A stretch of DNA of 64,000 nucleotides from Nocardia vinacea (lineage in GTDB: Bacteria; Actinomycetota; Actinomycetes; Mycobacteriales; Mycobacteriaceae), in contig NZ_CP109149.1 of the NCBI RefSeq assembly GCF_035920345.1, forward strand, positions 930,001 through 994,000, written 5' to 3'. Numbering within the stretch: position 1 is the stretch's first letter; every line of letters begins with the position of its first letter. A program made the translations under genes and the position numbers. Of this stretch, positions 27,805-36,485 are shown piece by piece. Under the pieces are notes generated by a model. The model ran no database searches, had not been told where the DNA came from, and was given only the letters and a program-made list of their open reading frames with translations.

Positions 27805-28099
27805 ACGAGGAATCAGCCGCGTGTGGCGCCGATGGCGGTCCGCACGGTCGGCCGCGGCGCGGAGACAGGAATTGGGCCGCTGGTCGGGGCGGGAGGGTTG
27901 GCGAAAGCTTGCGAGCGCTGTGCTCCAGCCAGCGGCCAGCCATCGCCGTACACCGATGGTGCGGTGTGATGCCGCGGCCGAGCAGAAGCTGTCGGTTCCC
28001 GACATCCACCCGATCGCCGGGATGTGGCGGGGCATTCGGCCGCTCTCCGCATGACCTCCGGCTCTTGATCGGGCCGACAAATCGCCCCAGGCTAGAGCT

Positions 28100-31000
28100 G
28101 TGAACACAGGCGAGCAGGCCGCACAGTTGATCGACGCGCGCCGATACGACGCGGTGATCTTCGATATGGACGGTGTGGTCACCGACAGTGCCTCGATGCA
28201 CGCCGCCGCGTGGACCGACCTGTTCGACCCCTTCCTGGCGTCTCGCCCCGCCGAGCCCGGGCAGGACCGCTCGCCATTCACCGCGGCGGACTACCAGCGC
28301 TTCGTCGACGGCAAGCCGAGATATAGCGGCGTGGCGGATTTCCTTGCCGCACGCGGTATTTCGCTGCCCTGGGGTGTTCCGTCCGATCCGGAGGACGCCG
28401 CCACCGTCTGCGGCCTCGGCAACCGGAAGGATCATCTGTTCCAGGATCGGCTGGCCCGCGACGGCGTTCCGGTCTTCGAGTCCACCGTCGCCTTGGTGCG
28501 TGAACTGCGTGACGCGGGGATCGGTGCCGCGGTCTTCTCGGCCAGCCGCAACTGTGCCCAGGTGCTCGAGGCGGCCGGGATCGGGGACCTGTTCGCGGTA
28601 CATGTCGACGGGGTCGTGGCCGAAAATCTAGGGCTGCAGGGAAAACCCGATCCGGCCATGTTGGTCGAGGCGGCTCGGCGGCTCGGCGCGGATCCGGGCC
28701 GGACGGTCGTGGCCGAGGACGCCGAAGCGGGGGTGACGGCCGGACGGCGCGGCGGTTTCGCGCTGGTGATAGGTATCGATCGAACCGGGCACGCCGATCA
28801 ATTGCGCGCGCATGGGGCCGATGTCGTGGTTGCCGATCTGGCCGAGGTGCGGGTGCGCGCCGGGTTCCGACGCATGTCGGAGCTTCCGGGTGCGCTGGAG
28901 TCCTGGCCCCGGATATCGACTCTGCTCGACACCGCGAACGTGGCCGTGCTGATGGACTTCGACGGAACACTCGCCCAGATCGTGCCCGATCCGGACGCCG
29001 CCGCCCTGGTCGAAGGCGCGGCGGCCGCAATCACCGAACTTGCCGGTATCTGCCCGGTCGCGATCATCAGCGGTCGCGATCTCACGGACCTGCGTAAGCG
29101 GGTTGGTCTGGAGGGAATTTGGTATGCGGGCAGCCACGGTTTCGAATTGATCGATCCGGCCGGCGGATACCACGTACACGACGCGGCACCGACCGCCGAG
29201 CACGCCATTGCCGCTGCCGCGGATGAGCTGACCCGTCGTGTGGCCGAAACTCCCGGAATTCTGGTGGAGCACAAGCGATTCGCCGTCGCGGTGCACTACC
29301 GCAACGCCGCACCGGAGGTGGTGGCCAGTGTGATCGGCGCCGTGCACGCGGTCGCGCAACAGTCCGGGCTTCGTATCTCCAGCGGTCGCAAGGTTACCGA
29401 GTTGCGCCCCGATACGGATTGGGACAAGGGCCGGGCGCTCGACTGGATCCTGGATCAGCTCGCCCGCCCGGAGCTGCCGATCTACCTCGGTGACGATCTC
29501 ACCGACGAAGACGCCTTCGACGCGGTCGCCGCACACGGAATCGGAATCGTGGTGCGCCACAGCGAGGATGGCGATCGGCGCACCGCCGCACGGTTCGCGG
29601 TGGACGGGCCGGACCGGGTCAGGAAAGTCCTCGACCGGCTCGCCGGGACATTGCATCGCGAATCCGACGCGGACACCGCCGATGCCTGGACGCTGGCCTT
29701 CGACGGCTACGACCCCCAGACGGAGACACTCCGAGAAGCACTGTGCACGCTCGGCAACGGCTACTTCGCCACGCGCGGCGCGGCGCCGGAGGCACGGGCG
29801 GGGGAGCACCACTATCCCGGGACTTATGCGGCCGGCATCTACAACCGGCTCACCGACGAAATCGCCGGGCGGCAAGTCTCCAATGAGAGTCTGGTGAACC
29901 TGCCGAACTGGCTACCGGTGTCGTTCCGGATCGAGGACGGCCCGTGGTTCGATATCGACACCGCAGAATTGCTGTTCTACCGGCAGGAACTGGACCTGCG
30001 CCGGGCCGTGCTCACCCGCCGCTTCCGGTTCCGCGATGCCGCGGGCCGGATCACCGCGGTCGAGCACCGACGGGTGGTCGCTATGCACCGACCGCATGTC
30101 TGCGCTCTGGAGACGACGGTTGTCGCCGAGAACTGGTCGGGACGCCTGGTGATCCGTTCGGCCCTGGACGGAGCTATCCGAAATGAACTGGTGCAACGCT
30201 ATCGGGGACTGTCCGGTGACCATCTCACCGACATACAGGGTACAAAGCTGTCCGCTGATTCGGTGCTGCTCGCAGTGCAGACCAATCGGTCCGAAATTCC
30301 GGTGGCACTAGCGGCGCGCAGCAGGATTATGCAGAACGGGGAAGTGATCGTCCGGGCGGGGGATTTCGTCGAACAAGATGGAGCGATCGGACACGATTTC
30401 ACCGTCGAGGTGACCGCCGGGGCGGCGGTCACCCTGGAGAAGACGGTCACCATCTGCACCGGGCGTGATCACGCGACCTCGACGCCGGAGGAGGAGGTCG
30501 TGCGCTGGCTGAGCGCCGAGGGCGGATTCGGGCAACTGCTCGACGGCCATGTCGCGGCGTGGGAACGCCTGTGGGATCGGCTGTCCATCGAGCTCGAGGA
30601 CCGCAAGAACGCGGCTCGTGTGCTGCGCGTCCATCTGTTACATCTGCTGCAAACGCTCTCACCCAATACCGCCGATCTCGATGTCGGTGTCCCGGCGCGT
30701 GGACTACACGGTGAGGCATATCGCGGACACGTGTTCTGGGATGAACTGTTCGTCTTCCCGGTGCTGAACCTGCGCTTTCCCGCCTTGACCCGATCGTTGC
30801 TCCGGTATCGCTACCGGCGACTGCCCGAGGCGCGGCGCGCGGCGCACGAAAACGGTTACTCCGGAGCGATGTTCCCATGGCAGTCCGGCAGCGACGGGCG
30901 CGAGGAAAGCCAGCAAATGCATCTCAATCCACGATCCAGGCGCTGGAATCCCGACCCGAGCCAGCGAGCGAATCACATCGGTATCGCGATCGCCTATACC

Positions 31001-32065
31001 GTGTGGCAGTACTACCAGGTGACCGGCGACCGCGAGTTCCTACGCGAATGCGGCACCGAGATGCTGGTGGAGATCGCCCGGTTCTGGGCCAGCATCGCCA
31101 CCTACGACGCAACCCGGGACCGCTACCGAATTCGGGGGGTGATCGGACCGGACGAATTCCATTCCGGTTATCCGGCACGCCCTTTCGAGGGCATCGACGA
31201 CAACGCCTATACCAACATCATGGCGGTGTGGGCAATCCGGCGCGCTCTCGACGCCCTCGACCTGCTCGCGCCGCGCGAACGCACCGAACTGCTGGAAACC
31301 CTCGGGGTGGCGCCATCGGAGCCGGAGCATTGGGCCGAGGTCAGCCGCCGCATGAACGTGCCGCTCCATGATGGCATCATCAGCCAGTTCGAGGGCTACG
31401 ACCAACTGGCCGAATTGGATTGGGCACGCTACCGGCAGCGGTACGGCGATATCCAGCGACTGGACCGTATACTCGAGGCGGAGGGCGACGACATCAATCG
31501 CTACCGGGCCGCCAAACAGGCCGACGTGTTGATGCTGTTCTATCTGCTGTCCTCCGACGAATTGCTGGAACTGCTGGGAGAACTCGGCTACGACCTGCCC
31601 GCATCGATGATCCCTCGCACCATCGACTACTACCTCGCACGGACCTCGCACGGATCGACGCTGAGCAGCGTCGTCCATTCTTGGGTGCTGGCCCGCGCCA
31701 ACCGGGAACGAGCGATGGAATTCTTCGACAGCGTCCTCGAGGCCGATATCGGTGACATCCAGGGCGGCACCACCGCCGAGGGTATCCACCTCGGCGCTAT
31801 GGCAGGCAGCATCGATTTGTTGCAACGCTGCTTCACTGGGCTCGAAACCCGCGGCGAGCGTTTGATATTCGCGCCGCACTGGCCGTCATCCCTTGGTGCG
31901 CTGACATTCCCGATCACCTACCGCGGGCACCAACTCAGAATCCGAGTCAGCGGCAGCGACGTCGAGGTCAGATCGGAGCCGGGAAACTTGCCACCGATCG
32001 AGATCGAATGCCGCGGACAGATCGAACAGTTGGCTCCCGGCTGGACCTTCCGGGCTCGCGCCTAG
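28100..32065 (+). CDS. otsB1: Rv2006/OtsB1-like three-domain protein: HAD phosphatase, trehalose-6-phosphate phosphatase, GH65
   Basis: This 1321-aa protein has three enzyme domains. Residues about 15-260 form a beta-phosphoglucomutase-like HAD domain with nucleophile Asp22 and Asp24 in IFDMDGVVTDS. Residues about 275-510 form a trehalose-6-phosphate phosphatase-like HAD domain with Asp286 and Asp288 in LMDFDGTLAQI and ISGRDL, YLGDDLTDEDAF. Residues about 525-1320 form a GH65 glycosyl phosphorylase domain with the catalytic Glu1019 in GPDEFHSG. Length and order match M. tuberculosis Rv2006 (1327 aa), next to the DosR genes Rv2004c/Rv2005c. The combination suggests phosphorolysis of trehalose or a related disaccharide and conversion of beta-glucose-1-phosphate. 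It starts with GTG and lacks a clear ribosome site. Confidence 0.9.
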   Translation: MNTGEQAAQLIDARRYDAVIFDMDGVVTDSASMHAAAWTDLFDPFLASRPAEPGQDRSPFTAADYQRFVDGKPRYSGVADFLAARGISLPWGVPSDPEDAATVCGLGNRKDHLFQDRLARDGVPVFESTVALVRELRDAGIGAAVFSASRNCAQVLEAAGIGDLFAVHVDGVVAENLGLQGKPDPAMLVEAARRLGADPGRTVVAEDAEAGVTAGRRGGFALVIGIDRTGHADQLRAHGADVVVADLAEVRVRAGFRRMSELPGALESWPRISTLLDTANVAVLMDFDGTLAQIVPDPDAAALVEGAAAAITELAGICPVAIISGRDLTDLRKRVGLEGIWYAGSHGFELIDPAGGYHVHDAAPTAEHAIAAAADELTRRVAETPGILVEHKRFAVAVHYRNAAPEVVASVIGAVHAVAQQSGLRISSGRKVTELRPDTDWDKGRALDWILDQLARPELPIYLGDDLTDEDAFDAVAAHGIGIVVRHSEDGDRRTAARFAVDGPDRVRKVLDRLAGTLHRESDADTADAWTLAFDGYDPQTETLREALCTLGNGYFATRGAAPEARAGEHHYPGTYAAGIYNRLTDEIAGRQVSNESLVNLPNWLPVSFRIEDGPWFDIDTAELLFYRQELDLRRAVLTRRFRFRDAAGRITAVEHRRVVAMHRPHVCALETTVVAENWSGRLVIRSALDGAIRNELVQRYRGLSGDHLTDIQGTKLSADSVLLAVQTNRSEIPVALAARSRIMQNGEVIVRAGDFVEQDGAIGHDFTVEVTAGAAVTLEKTVTICTGRDHATSTPEEEVVRWLSAEGGFGQLLDGHVAAWERLWDRLSIELEDRKNAARVLRVHLLHLLQTLSPNTADLDVGVPARGLHGEAYRGHVFWDELFVFPVLNLRFPALTRSLLRYRYRRLPEARRAAHENGYSGAMFPWQSGSDGREESQQMHLNPRSRRWNPDPSQRANHIGIAIAYTVWQYYQVTGDREFLRECGTEMLVEIARFWASIATYDATRDRYRIRGVIGPDEFHSGYPARPFEGIDDNAYTNIMAVWAIRRALDALDLLAPRERTELLETLGVAPSEPEHWAEVSRRMNVPLHDGIISQFEGYDQLAELDWARYRQRYGDIQRLDRILEAEGDDINRYRAAKQADVLMLFYLLSSDELLELLGELGYDLPASMIPRTIDYYLARTSHGSTLSSVVHSWVLARANRERAMEFFDSVLEADIGDIQGGTTAEGIHLGAMAGSIDLLQRCFTGLETRGERLIFAPHWPSSLGALTFPITYRGHQLRIRVSGSDVEVRSEPGNLPPIEIECRGQIEQLAPGWTFRARA

Positions 32066-32112
32066 CGCCCCCCTGACTCGAATAGCACACTGCGGCAACG
32101 GAGGAGCGGATC

Positions 32113-32583
32113 ATGTGGTGGTATCACGACTATCTGCGCTGGCTGTATCGCACCGGCCGTCCGAACCTGTTCGCGCGCGTACAGAATTGGCTCTCAGCCC
32201 GCGCGTTCGCGGCCGGAATCATGCCCCGTCGGGTCGCGGCGTTGGGGATCCGGGGCCGGCGCAGCGGTCGCCTCATCTGGTTTCCGATCGTGCTGACCGA
32301 ATTCGACGGTCGGCGCTATGTGGTATCGATGCTCGGTGCCAACGTGAACTGGGTGCGCAATCTGACCGCCGCAGACGGCCGAGCCATCCTGCGGCACGGT
32401 CGCCGGGAAGCGGTCCGGCTGGTGTCGGTCGATCCGGAAAGCCGGGCCCCGATCCTACGGCGCTACCTCCAACTGGCACCGGGCGCGCGACCGCACATCC
32501 CGATACCACGCGATGCCCCGGTCGCCGACTTCGAGCGCATCGCCCCGGACTATCCGGTATTCCGCATCGCCGCGGGCCAGTAG
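32113..32583 (+). CDS. F420-type nitroreductase-family protein (DUF385/Ddn-like)
   Basis: This 156-aa protein belongs to the deazaflavin-dependent nitroreductase (Ddn/DUF385) split-barrel family. Family traits are LGIRGRRSGRLIWFPIVLTE, GRRYVVSMLGANVNWVRNL and the RHGRREAVRLV strand. Members use F420H2 to reduce quinones or nitro compounds at the membrane. GGAGGA lies about 9 nt before ATG 32113. The basic aromatic start (MWWYHDYLRWLYRTGRP) may bind membrane. A damaged F420-reducing fgd gene is at 59890, but the genome may hold another copy. Cofactor is inferred. Confidence 0.8.
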   Translation: MWWYHDYLRWLYRTGRPNLFARVQNWLSARAFAAGIMPRRVAALGIRGRRSGRLIWFPIVLTEFDGRRYVVSMLGANVNWVRNLTAADGRAILRHGRREAVRLVSVDPESRAPILRRYLQLAPGARPHIPIPRDAPVADFERIAPDYPVFRIAAGQ

Positions 32584-32783
32584 GCCCCGCACCGCGCTGC
32601 GCGGCAGGACATCGGTTGCGCCCGTTCCACGCGCTGGCCCGAGTGTCGGGGGCCAACGTCACCATCCCCGGTTACCTTGGGCATCTGCCCCCGCGGCACC
32701 CCACCGAGAAGAATTGCCGTTATAGCAGGCAGTTTCCCAGCCGGTGGCCGGGCCTCGGCGGCTGCCGGGGTAGGTGGGCTGCG

Positions 32784-34148
32784 ATGAGCGAATTGGGTCC
32801 GCTCGATTCGGGTTTCATGGAGATGGAAGACGCCGACCGGCACATCAGTCTCGGTATCGGCGCGGTCGCGATCATCGCCGGTCCGGTACCGACACGCCAG
32901 GAGTTCACCGCCGCGATGGCCAGCAGCCTGGTGCGCAATAGTCGGCTCCGCCAGCGAGTACGCCGGACCGTCGCGGATCTCACCGCCCCGGTGTGGGAGG
33001 ACGATCCAAATTTCGATCTGGCACATCACCTGCGGTGGACGGCGCTGCCGGAGCCCGGCGACGAGGCGGCGCTGCGCGAATTGGTCGCCACCGAACTCGA
33101 GGAACGACTCGACCGAGACCACCCGCTGTGGCAGTGCATCGTCGTCGAGCATCTGGCAGAGGATCGCTGGGCGCTGATCATCAAAGCCCATCACACGATG
33201 GTGGACGGGGCGTCCGGCATCGGCCTGTTCGAGAGTTTCTGCGATCCTGTCCCCAGCACAAGTCCGCCGCGCCCGACCACCGGACGTCAACAGATCAACG
33301 CTTTCGGATTGGCGGCCCAGAGCATTCGACTGTCGATGGCCATGCCGAGAATGGCCATCGACATGACGCGGGCCCTGATTCCGGTCGTGTACGCCGCGGT
33401 AACGCCGACCGGCACCTCCTCCTTCAACGGCCCGATCGGCCGACAGCGGCGCTACGCCGTCGCACGCACGTCACTGGCGGACATCGCGGAGATCCGTGCC
33501 GCATACGGTGTGACTGTCAACGATGTCGCCCTCGCCGCCGTCGCCTCGGCCTACCGCACCGTGCTGCACAAGCGCGGCGAGGAACCGACCGCCGATAAGA
33601 TCCGCATTCTGGTACCGGTGTCCATGCGTCACGAGGACGCGAAATACGTTCTCGACAACCGAGTTTCGGCGATGCTGCCGTACCTGCCGGTCGAGATCTC
33701 CGATCCGGTCGAGCGGCTCACGGCCGTCCACCAGCGCATCGCACGACACCGATCACACGGTGAGGCCGAAGCCGAGAAGTCCGTGCTGTCGATGGCGGGT
33801 CGGCTCCCGTTCGCATTCGTCGCGTGGACCCTGCGGCTGGCCATGCATTACCCCCAGCACGGTGTCAGCGCGCTCGCTACGAATGTCCCCGGCCCGAGGC
33901 GGAAGTTATCGCTACAGGGCCGTGAGGTCCTGGAAATCCTGCCCTGTATCCCGATCGCCATGCGACTGCGCACCACCATCGCGATCCTCAGCTACACCGA
34001 CCGGCTGACCTTCGGTATCACCGGCGACTACGACACCACCCCCGATATCGACCTGATCGCCGACGAAATCGAGTACGGAATCACAGAACTGCTGGACCGC
34101 GCCCGCAAACGAAACCAGAAGACGACTCTCGGCGATCGGCCGTCTTGA
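32784..34148 (+). CDS. Wax ester synthase / diacylglycerol acyltransferase (second copy)
   Basis: This 454-aa WS/DGAT has the catalytic HHTMVDG in IIKAHHTMVDGASGIGLF, the N-terminal GPLDSGFMEMEDADRHISLG, and later NDVALAAVASAYRTVL and ATNVPGPRRKLSLQGR. It is closer to the Tgs1-type consensus than the copy at 1739. GGTAGGTGGG lies before ATG 32784. It would make triacylglycerol or wax esters at the membrane, with acyl-CoA from FadD enzymes. It closes the dormancy island on the right; the next genes are of a different kind. Confidence 0.9.
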   Translation: MSELGPLDSGFMEMEDADRHISLGIGAVAIIAGPVPTRQEFTAAMASSLVRNSRLRQRVRRTVADLTAPVWEDDPNFDLAHHLRWTALPEPGDEAALRELVATELEERLDRDHPLWQCIVVEHLAEDRWALIIKAHHTMVDGASGIGLFESFCDPVPSTSPPRPTTGRQQINAFGLAAQSIRLSMAMPRMAIDMTRALIPVVYAAVTPTGTSSFNGPIGRQRRYAVARTSLADIAEIRAAYGVTVNDVALAAVASAYRTVLHKRGEEPTADKIRILVPVSMRHEDAKYVLDNRVSAMLPYLPVEISDPVERLTAVHQRIARHRSHGEAEAEKSVLSMAGRLPFAFVAWTLRLAMHYPQHGVSALATNVPGPRRKLSLQGREVLEILPCIPIAMRLRTTIAILSYTDRLTFGITGDYDTTPDIDLIADEIEYGITELLDRARKRNQKTTLGDRPS

Positions 34149-34257
34149 CTGACGCGACCGGAAACCGGCCAGGCATCGAGCTGCCCCGATTCGGCCCTTG
34201 TCCGGAAGGGTTCGGTTCGTCGGGGTCCGCCAGGGCGCGTTCCGGATGGGCGTGTGC

Positions 34258-34647
34258 ATGATGCGGTCGGCGAATGGAGCGGAGTTTCGGGCAGCAGCAC
34301 CCGGTTATGTCGATAGTCTGATCGGCGTGATCGCTCCAGGGAGTTTCGATGCGCTCGAATCCGCACGCGCTCAGCTACATTCGGCTGCCCTCGACCTGGA
34401 AGGTAGCGACATCGCGCCCGAGCTGCGAGGGCAGCTTGGATTACTGGCCGCGCAAGTAGCGCTCGCCGAGTGCCTCGCGCCCGGAGTTGCCGCTGCCGCC
34501 GACGACGGGAGCGAGGCGCCACCACCTGCTGAGGCTGATCCGCTGACGGCGCGGGTCAACGTCGGGTGGGGCGTGAGGTCGAATAGGTTGTCTGGGACAT
34601 CGACCGGATCGTCCGGAGGCCTGGTCCCGCGGCAGCGAACTCGGTGA
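34258..34647 (+). CDS. Hypothetical protein, uncertain
   Basis: A 129-codon frame from ATG 34258 includes an amphipathic stretch (FDALESARAQLHSAALDLEG and LLAAQVALAECLAPG) followed by a disordered Ser/Gly tail. I recognise no family. Codon bias is weaker than in neighbours and no strong ribosome site is seen. The first 90 residues look protein-like; the tail may reflect frame drift into the next relic. Confidence 0.35.
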   Translation: MMRSANGAEFRAAAPGYVDSLIGVIAPGSFDALESARAQLHSAALDLEGSDIAPELRGQLGLLAAQVALAECLAPGVAAAADDGSEAPPPAEADPLTARVNVGWGVRSNRLSGTSTGSSGGLVPRQRTR

Positions 34648-34652
34648 GGAGA

Positions 34653-34857
34653 TCAACTCTGCCGGTGGCCCTGGCCCACCATGACATGGACCGGGTGCGA
34701 GAGCTGATCGCGCCGGAATTCATACTGGAGTACGGGTCCGGCTGTTGCCCTGGTGCGGGCACTACGACAGCCCGGACGGCTTCTTCGACCTCTTCCCGCC
34801 TGACCCTCTTCGAGGAAACAGCGGCACCCCTTACCGCGCTCGGACAGGACCAATGAC
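34653..34857 (+). pseudogene. SnoaL-like (NTF2-fold) relic with two frameshifts
   Basis: The first frame reads VALAHHDMDRVRELIAPEFI then LEYGSG. After a shift near 34745 the next frame gives PWCGHYDSPDGFFDLF, and after another near 34797 the first frame resumes with RLTLFEETAAPLTAL. Read together this is the first two thirds of a SnoaL-like polyketide cyclase/NTF2 domain. The C-terminal part is missing, so the gene is dead. Confidence 0.6.
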
Positions 34858-34861
34858 ACAG

Positions 34862-35259
34862 CCGCTGCGGCACAGTAACCACAGCGCGCAACCACCTGCT
34901 GTTGAAAACCTCACTGGTCCATTCTTCGGCCTCAGCTGGTGCTCGCCCTGCTGCGCAAAGAGATTCGAATCTCCGTCGTGAACACCTCATCGCCGATATT
35001 CGGCCCATCCGGAACACTCGTCTACACGCTTACGCCGCGAGTAACGCATGCATACTCGACCTGGATTCGTGTAGAGCACCTGCCGCCGACCCGCCGCGCG
35101 GAAATGGGACTGGGAGTGCGAGCGGCACGGTATCGACCGATGTTTGCTGATTCCAGAATCGACGGACCTCGTCGTGTTCCCGGACGTGATCCGTTCCGGC
35201 GTGGTGACCGTATCGTTGGCGGCGAGCGCGTCGACAGGAGCTGACTAGGCGAGTTGCTA
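34862..35259. other. Intergenic region, no supported gene
   Basis: This stretch contains only low-quality open frames. One plus-strand frame (about 34939-35244) includes IRISVVNTSSPIFGPSGTLV, but it has no family and no ribosome site. It may hold further decayed coding sequence. Confidence 0.3.
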
Positions 35260-35276
35260 AGATTAGAAATTAATCT
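35260..35276 (+). promoter_or_regulatory. AT-rich inverted-repeat operator of the arsR gene
   Basis: AGATTA-GAAAT-TAATCT is a perfect 6-bp inverted repeat in an AT-rich patch that stands out from the GC-rich surroundings. It ends 36 bp before the ArsR start and has the form of an ArsR/SmtB autoregulatory operator. The core TTAGAAAT (35263-35270) recurs at 40039-40046 upstream of pckG. Confidence 0.6.
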
Positions 35277-35312
35277 CTGTTGTGGTCGGGTTTCGGATGA
35301 GTGGAGAACATC

Positions 35313-35672
35313 ATGGGCGATGCGCGCCAGCCGCTCTATCGAATGAAGGCCGACTTCTTCAAGACCCTGGGCCATCCGGCGCGGATCCGGGTGTTGGAGC
35401 TGCTCAGTGAACGTGACTACGCGGTCTCGGAGATGTTGCCGGAAGTCGGTATCGAGGCCGCCAATCTGTCTCAGCAGTTGGCGATCCTGCGCCGGACCGG
35501 GCTGGTTACCGCTCGCCGCGAGGGACTGTCTGTGTCGTATGCGTTGACCTCGCCGCGGGTTGCAGAGCTGTTGACGGTGGCGCGGGCGATCTTGACCGGA
35601 GTCGTCGCCGGTCAAGCCGAGTTGCTCGAGGGGCCAGTCGAGCCGACGTTGATCAGCAAGTCCGCGAGCTGA
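35313..35672 (+). CDS. ArsR-family transcriptional regulator
   Basis: This 119-aa winged-helix protein shows the ArsR pattern FFKTLGHPARIRVLELLSER, recognition helix AANLSQQLAILRRTGLVTAR and wing REGLSVSYALTS. GGAG lies 8 nt before ATG 35313; a GTG at 35301 is less suitable. There is no ELCVCDL metal-binding motif and no cysteine in the visible sequence, so it is not a classical As/Cd sensor. It sits divergent from, or upstream of, the SulP-PEPCK region, and such ArsR-SulP pairs are common. It probably represses its own promoter through 35260-35276. Confidence 0.85.
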   Translation: MGDARQPLYRMKADFFKTLGHPARIRVLELLSERDYAVSEMLPEVGIEAANLSQQLAILRRTGLVTARREGLSVSYALTSPRVAELLTVARAILTGVVAGQAELLEGPVEPTLISKSAS

Positions 35673-35724
35673 CATTTCGAGCCGAGCATGAGTCGTTTAC
35701 ACGGGCGCAATGATTGCAGATTTT

Positions 35725-36446
35725 CTAAGATACATACTTTAGTGGATCGATTCGTGGGAGTGAGGCGTCGACAGTGACTATCGATTCCGCCGCCGAAGGC
35801 GATGAGTTGGCGCGGGTGATGTGGTGGGTGTCGTCGAGTTCGACCCGGCGCACGATGGTGACGCGCCAGCCTTCCACGATACCGACGCCGCTCGCCGCTG
35901 CTGGTGTTCGTGCCGGGTTGGTCGTGAATTCTATTGGCCCGCTGTGGTTTCGGACCAGCTCGGTGACCAGTGCGGCCGATGCGGCGGACTCGTCGCGGCG
36001 CACGGTGTAGCGGGCCAGCACATCACCGCCGGTCGCGCTGACTTCGGTCACCGGCAGTTCGACGGTCGGGTGTTCGATTCTGGCGTCGGTGGTGATACCG
36101 CTGGCCCGGGCGGGATAGCCGAGCGCACGGGCATCGTCGGTGGCCAGGACTCCGGTACCGGCGAATCGGTCGTAGACACCCGCCTCGCCGAGGGGGAGTT
36201 CGGCAACCTCGGCGGCGATCGATCGCAGCTGGTCGGTATCGGGAAGCGCCTGCAGCACAACACCGCCCGGCCGGATCGCGCGCGCAGCAACCTCGTTCCG
36301 GTGACGGTCTCGTTGATCCGCAGCAGCTGTCCACGGATGCGCTGGGCGTGGGCGTTGGTCAAGCCGACGTCGTTGGCGAGGGCGGCGGCGTGGTTGTCGC
36401 GGCGATGCGGTTGACCGTGCTGCTCGCAGGGATGCAGGCCGCCCAT
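35725..36446 (-). pseudogene. Hydrogenase large-subunit / HycE-like (Rv0087-type) relic
   Basis: One frame (to about 36260) reads ALANDVGLTNAHAQRIRGQL then LRINETVTGTRLLR; the other continues VLQALPDTDQLRSIAAEVAE, then AGVYDRFAGTGVLATDDARA and GIVEGWRVTIVRRVELDDTH. Together these match the middle of HycE/NuoD-like [NiFe]-hydrogenase large subunits. The frames meet in a GCGCGCG run near 36275 where about 2 nt are extra. The N-terminal part including the first CxxC is missing, and the end diverges after HHITRANSS. So it is truncated at both ends. Confidence 0.65.
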
Positions 36447-36485
36447 GACGCGGCCTACCCGTTTCGGATCCGACGAGGCAGCCTG

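Noticed and set aside
35721..35742. A second ArsR operator at CTAAGA...CTTTAG
   Set aside because: The arms are poorly complementary and it lies downstream of arsR within the HycE relic, so the AT content alone is weak evidence.
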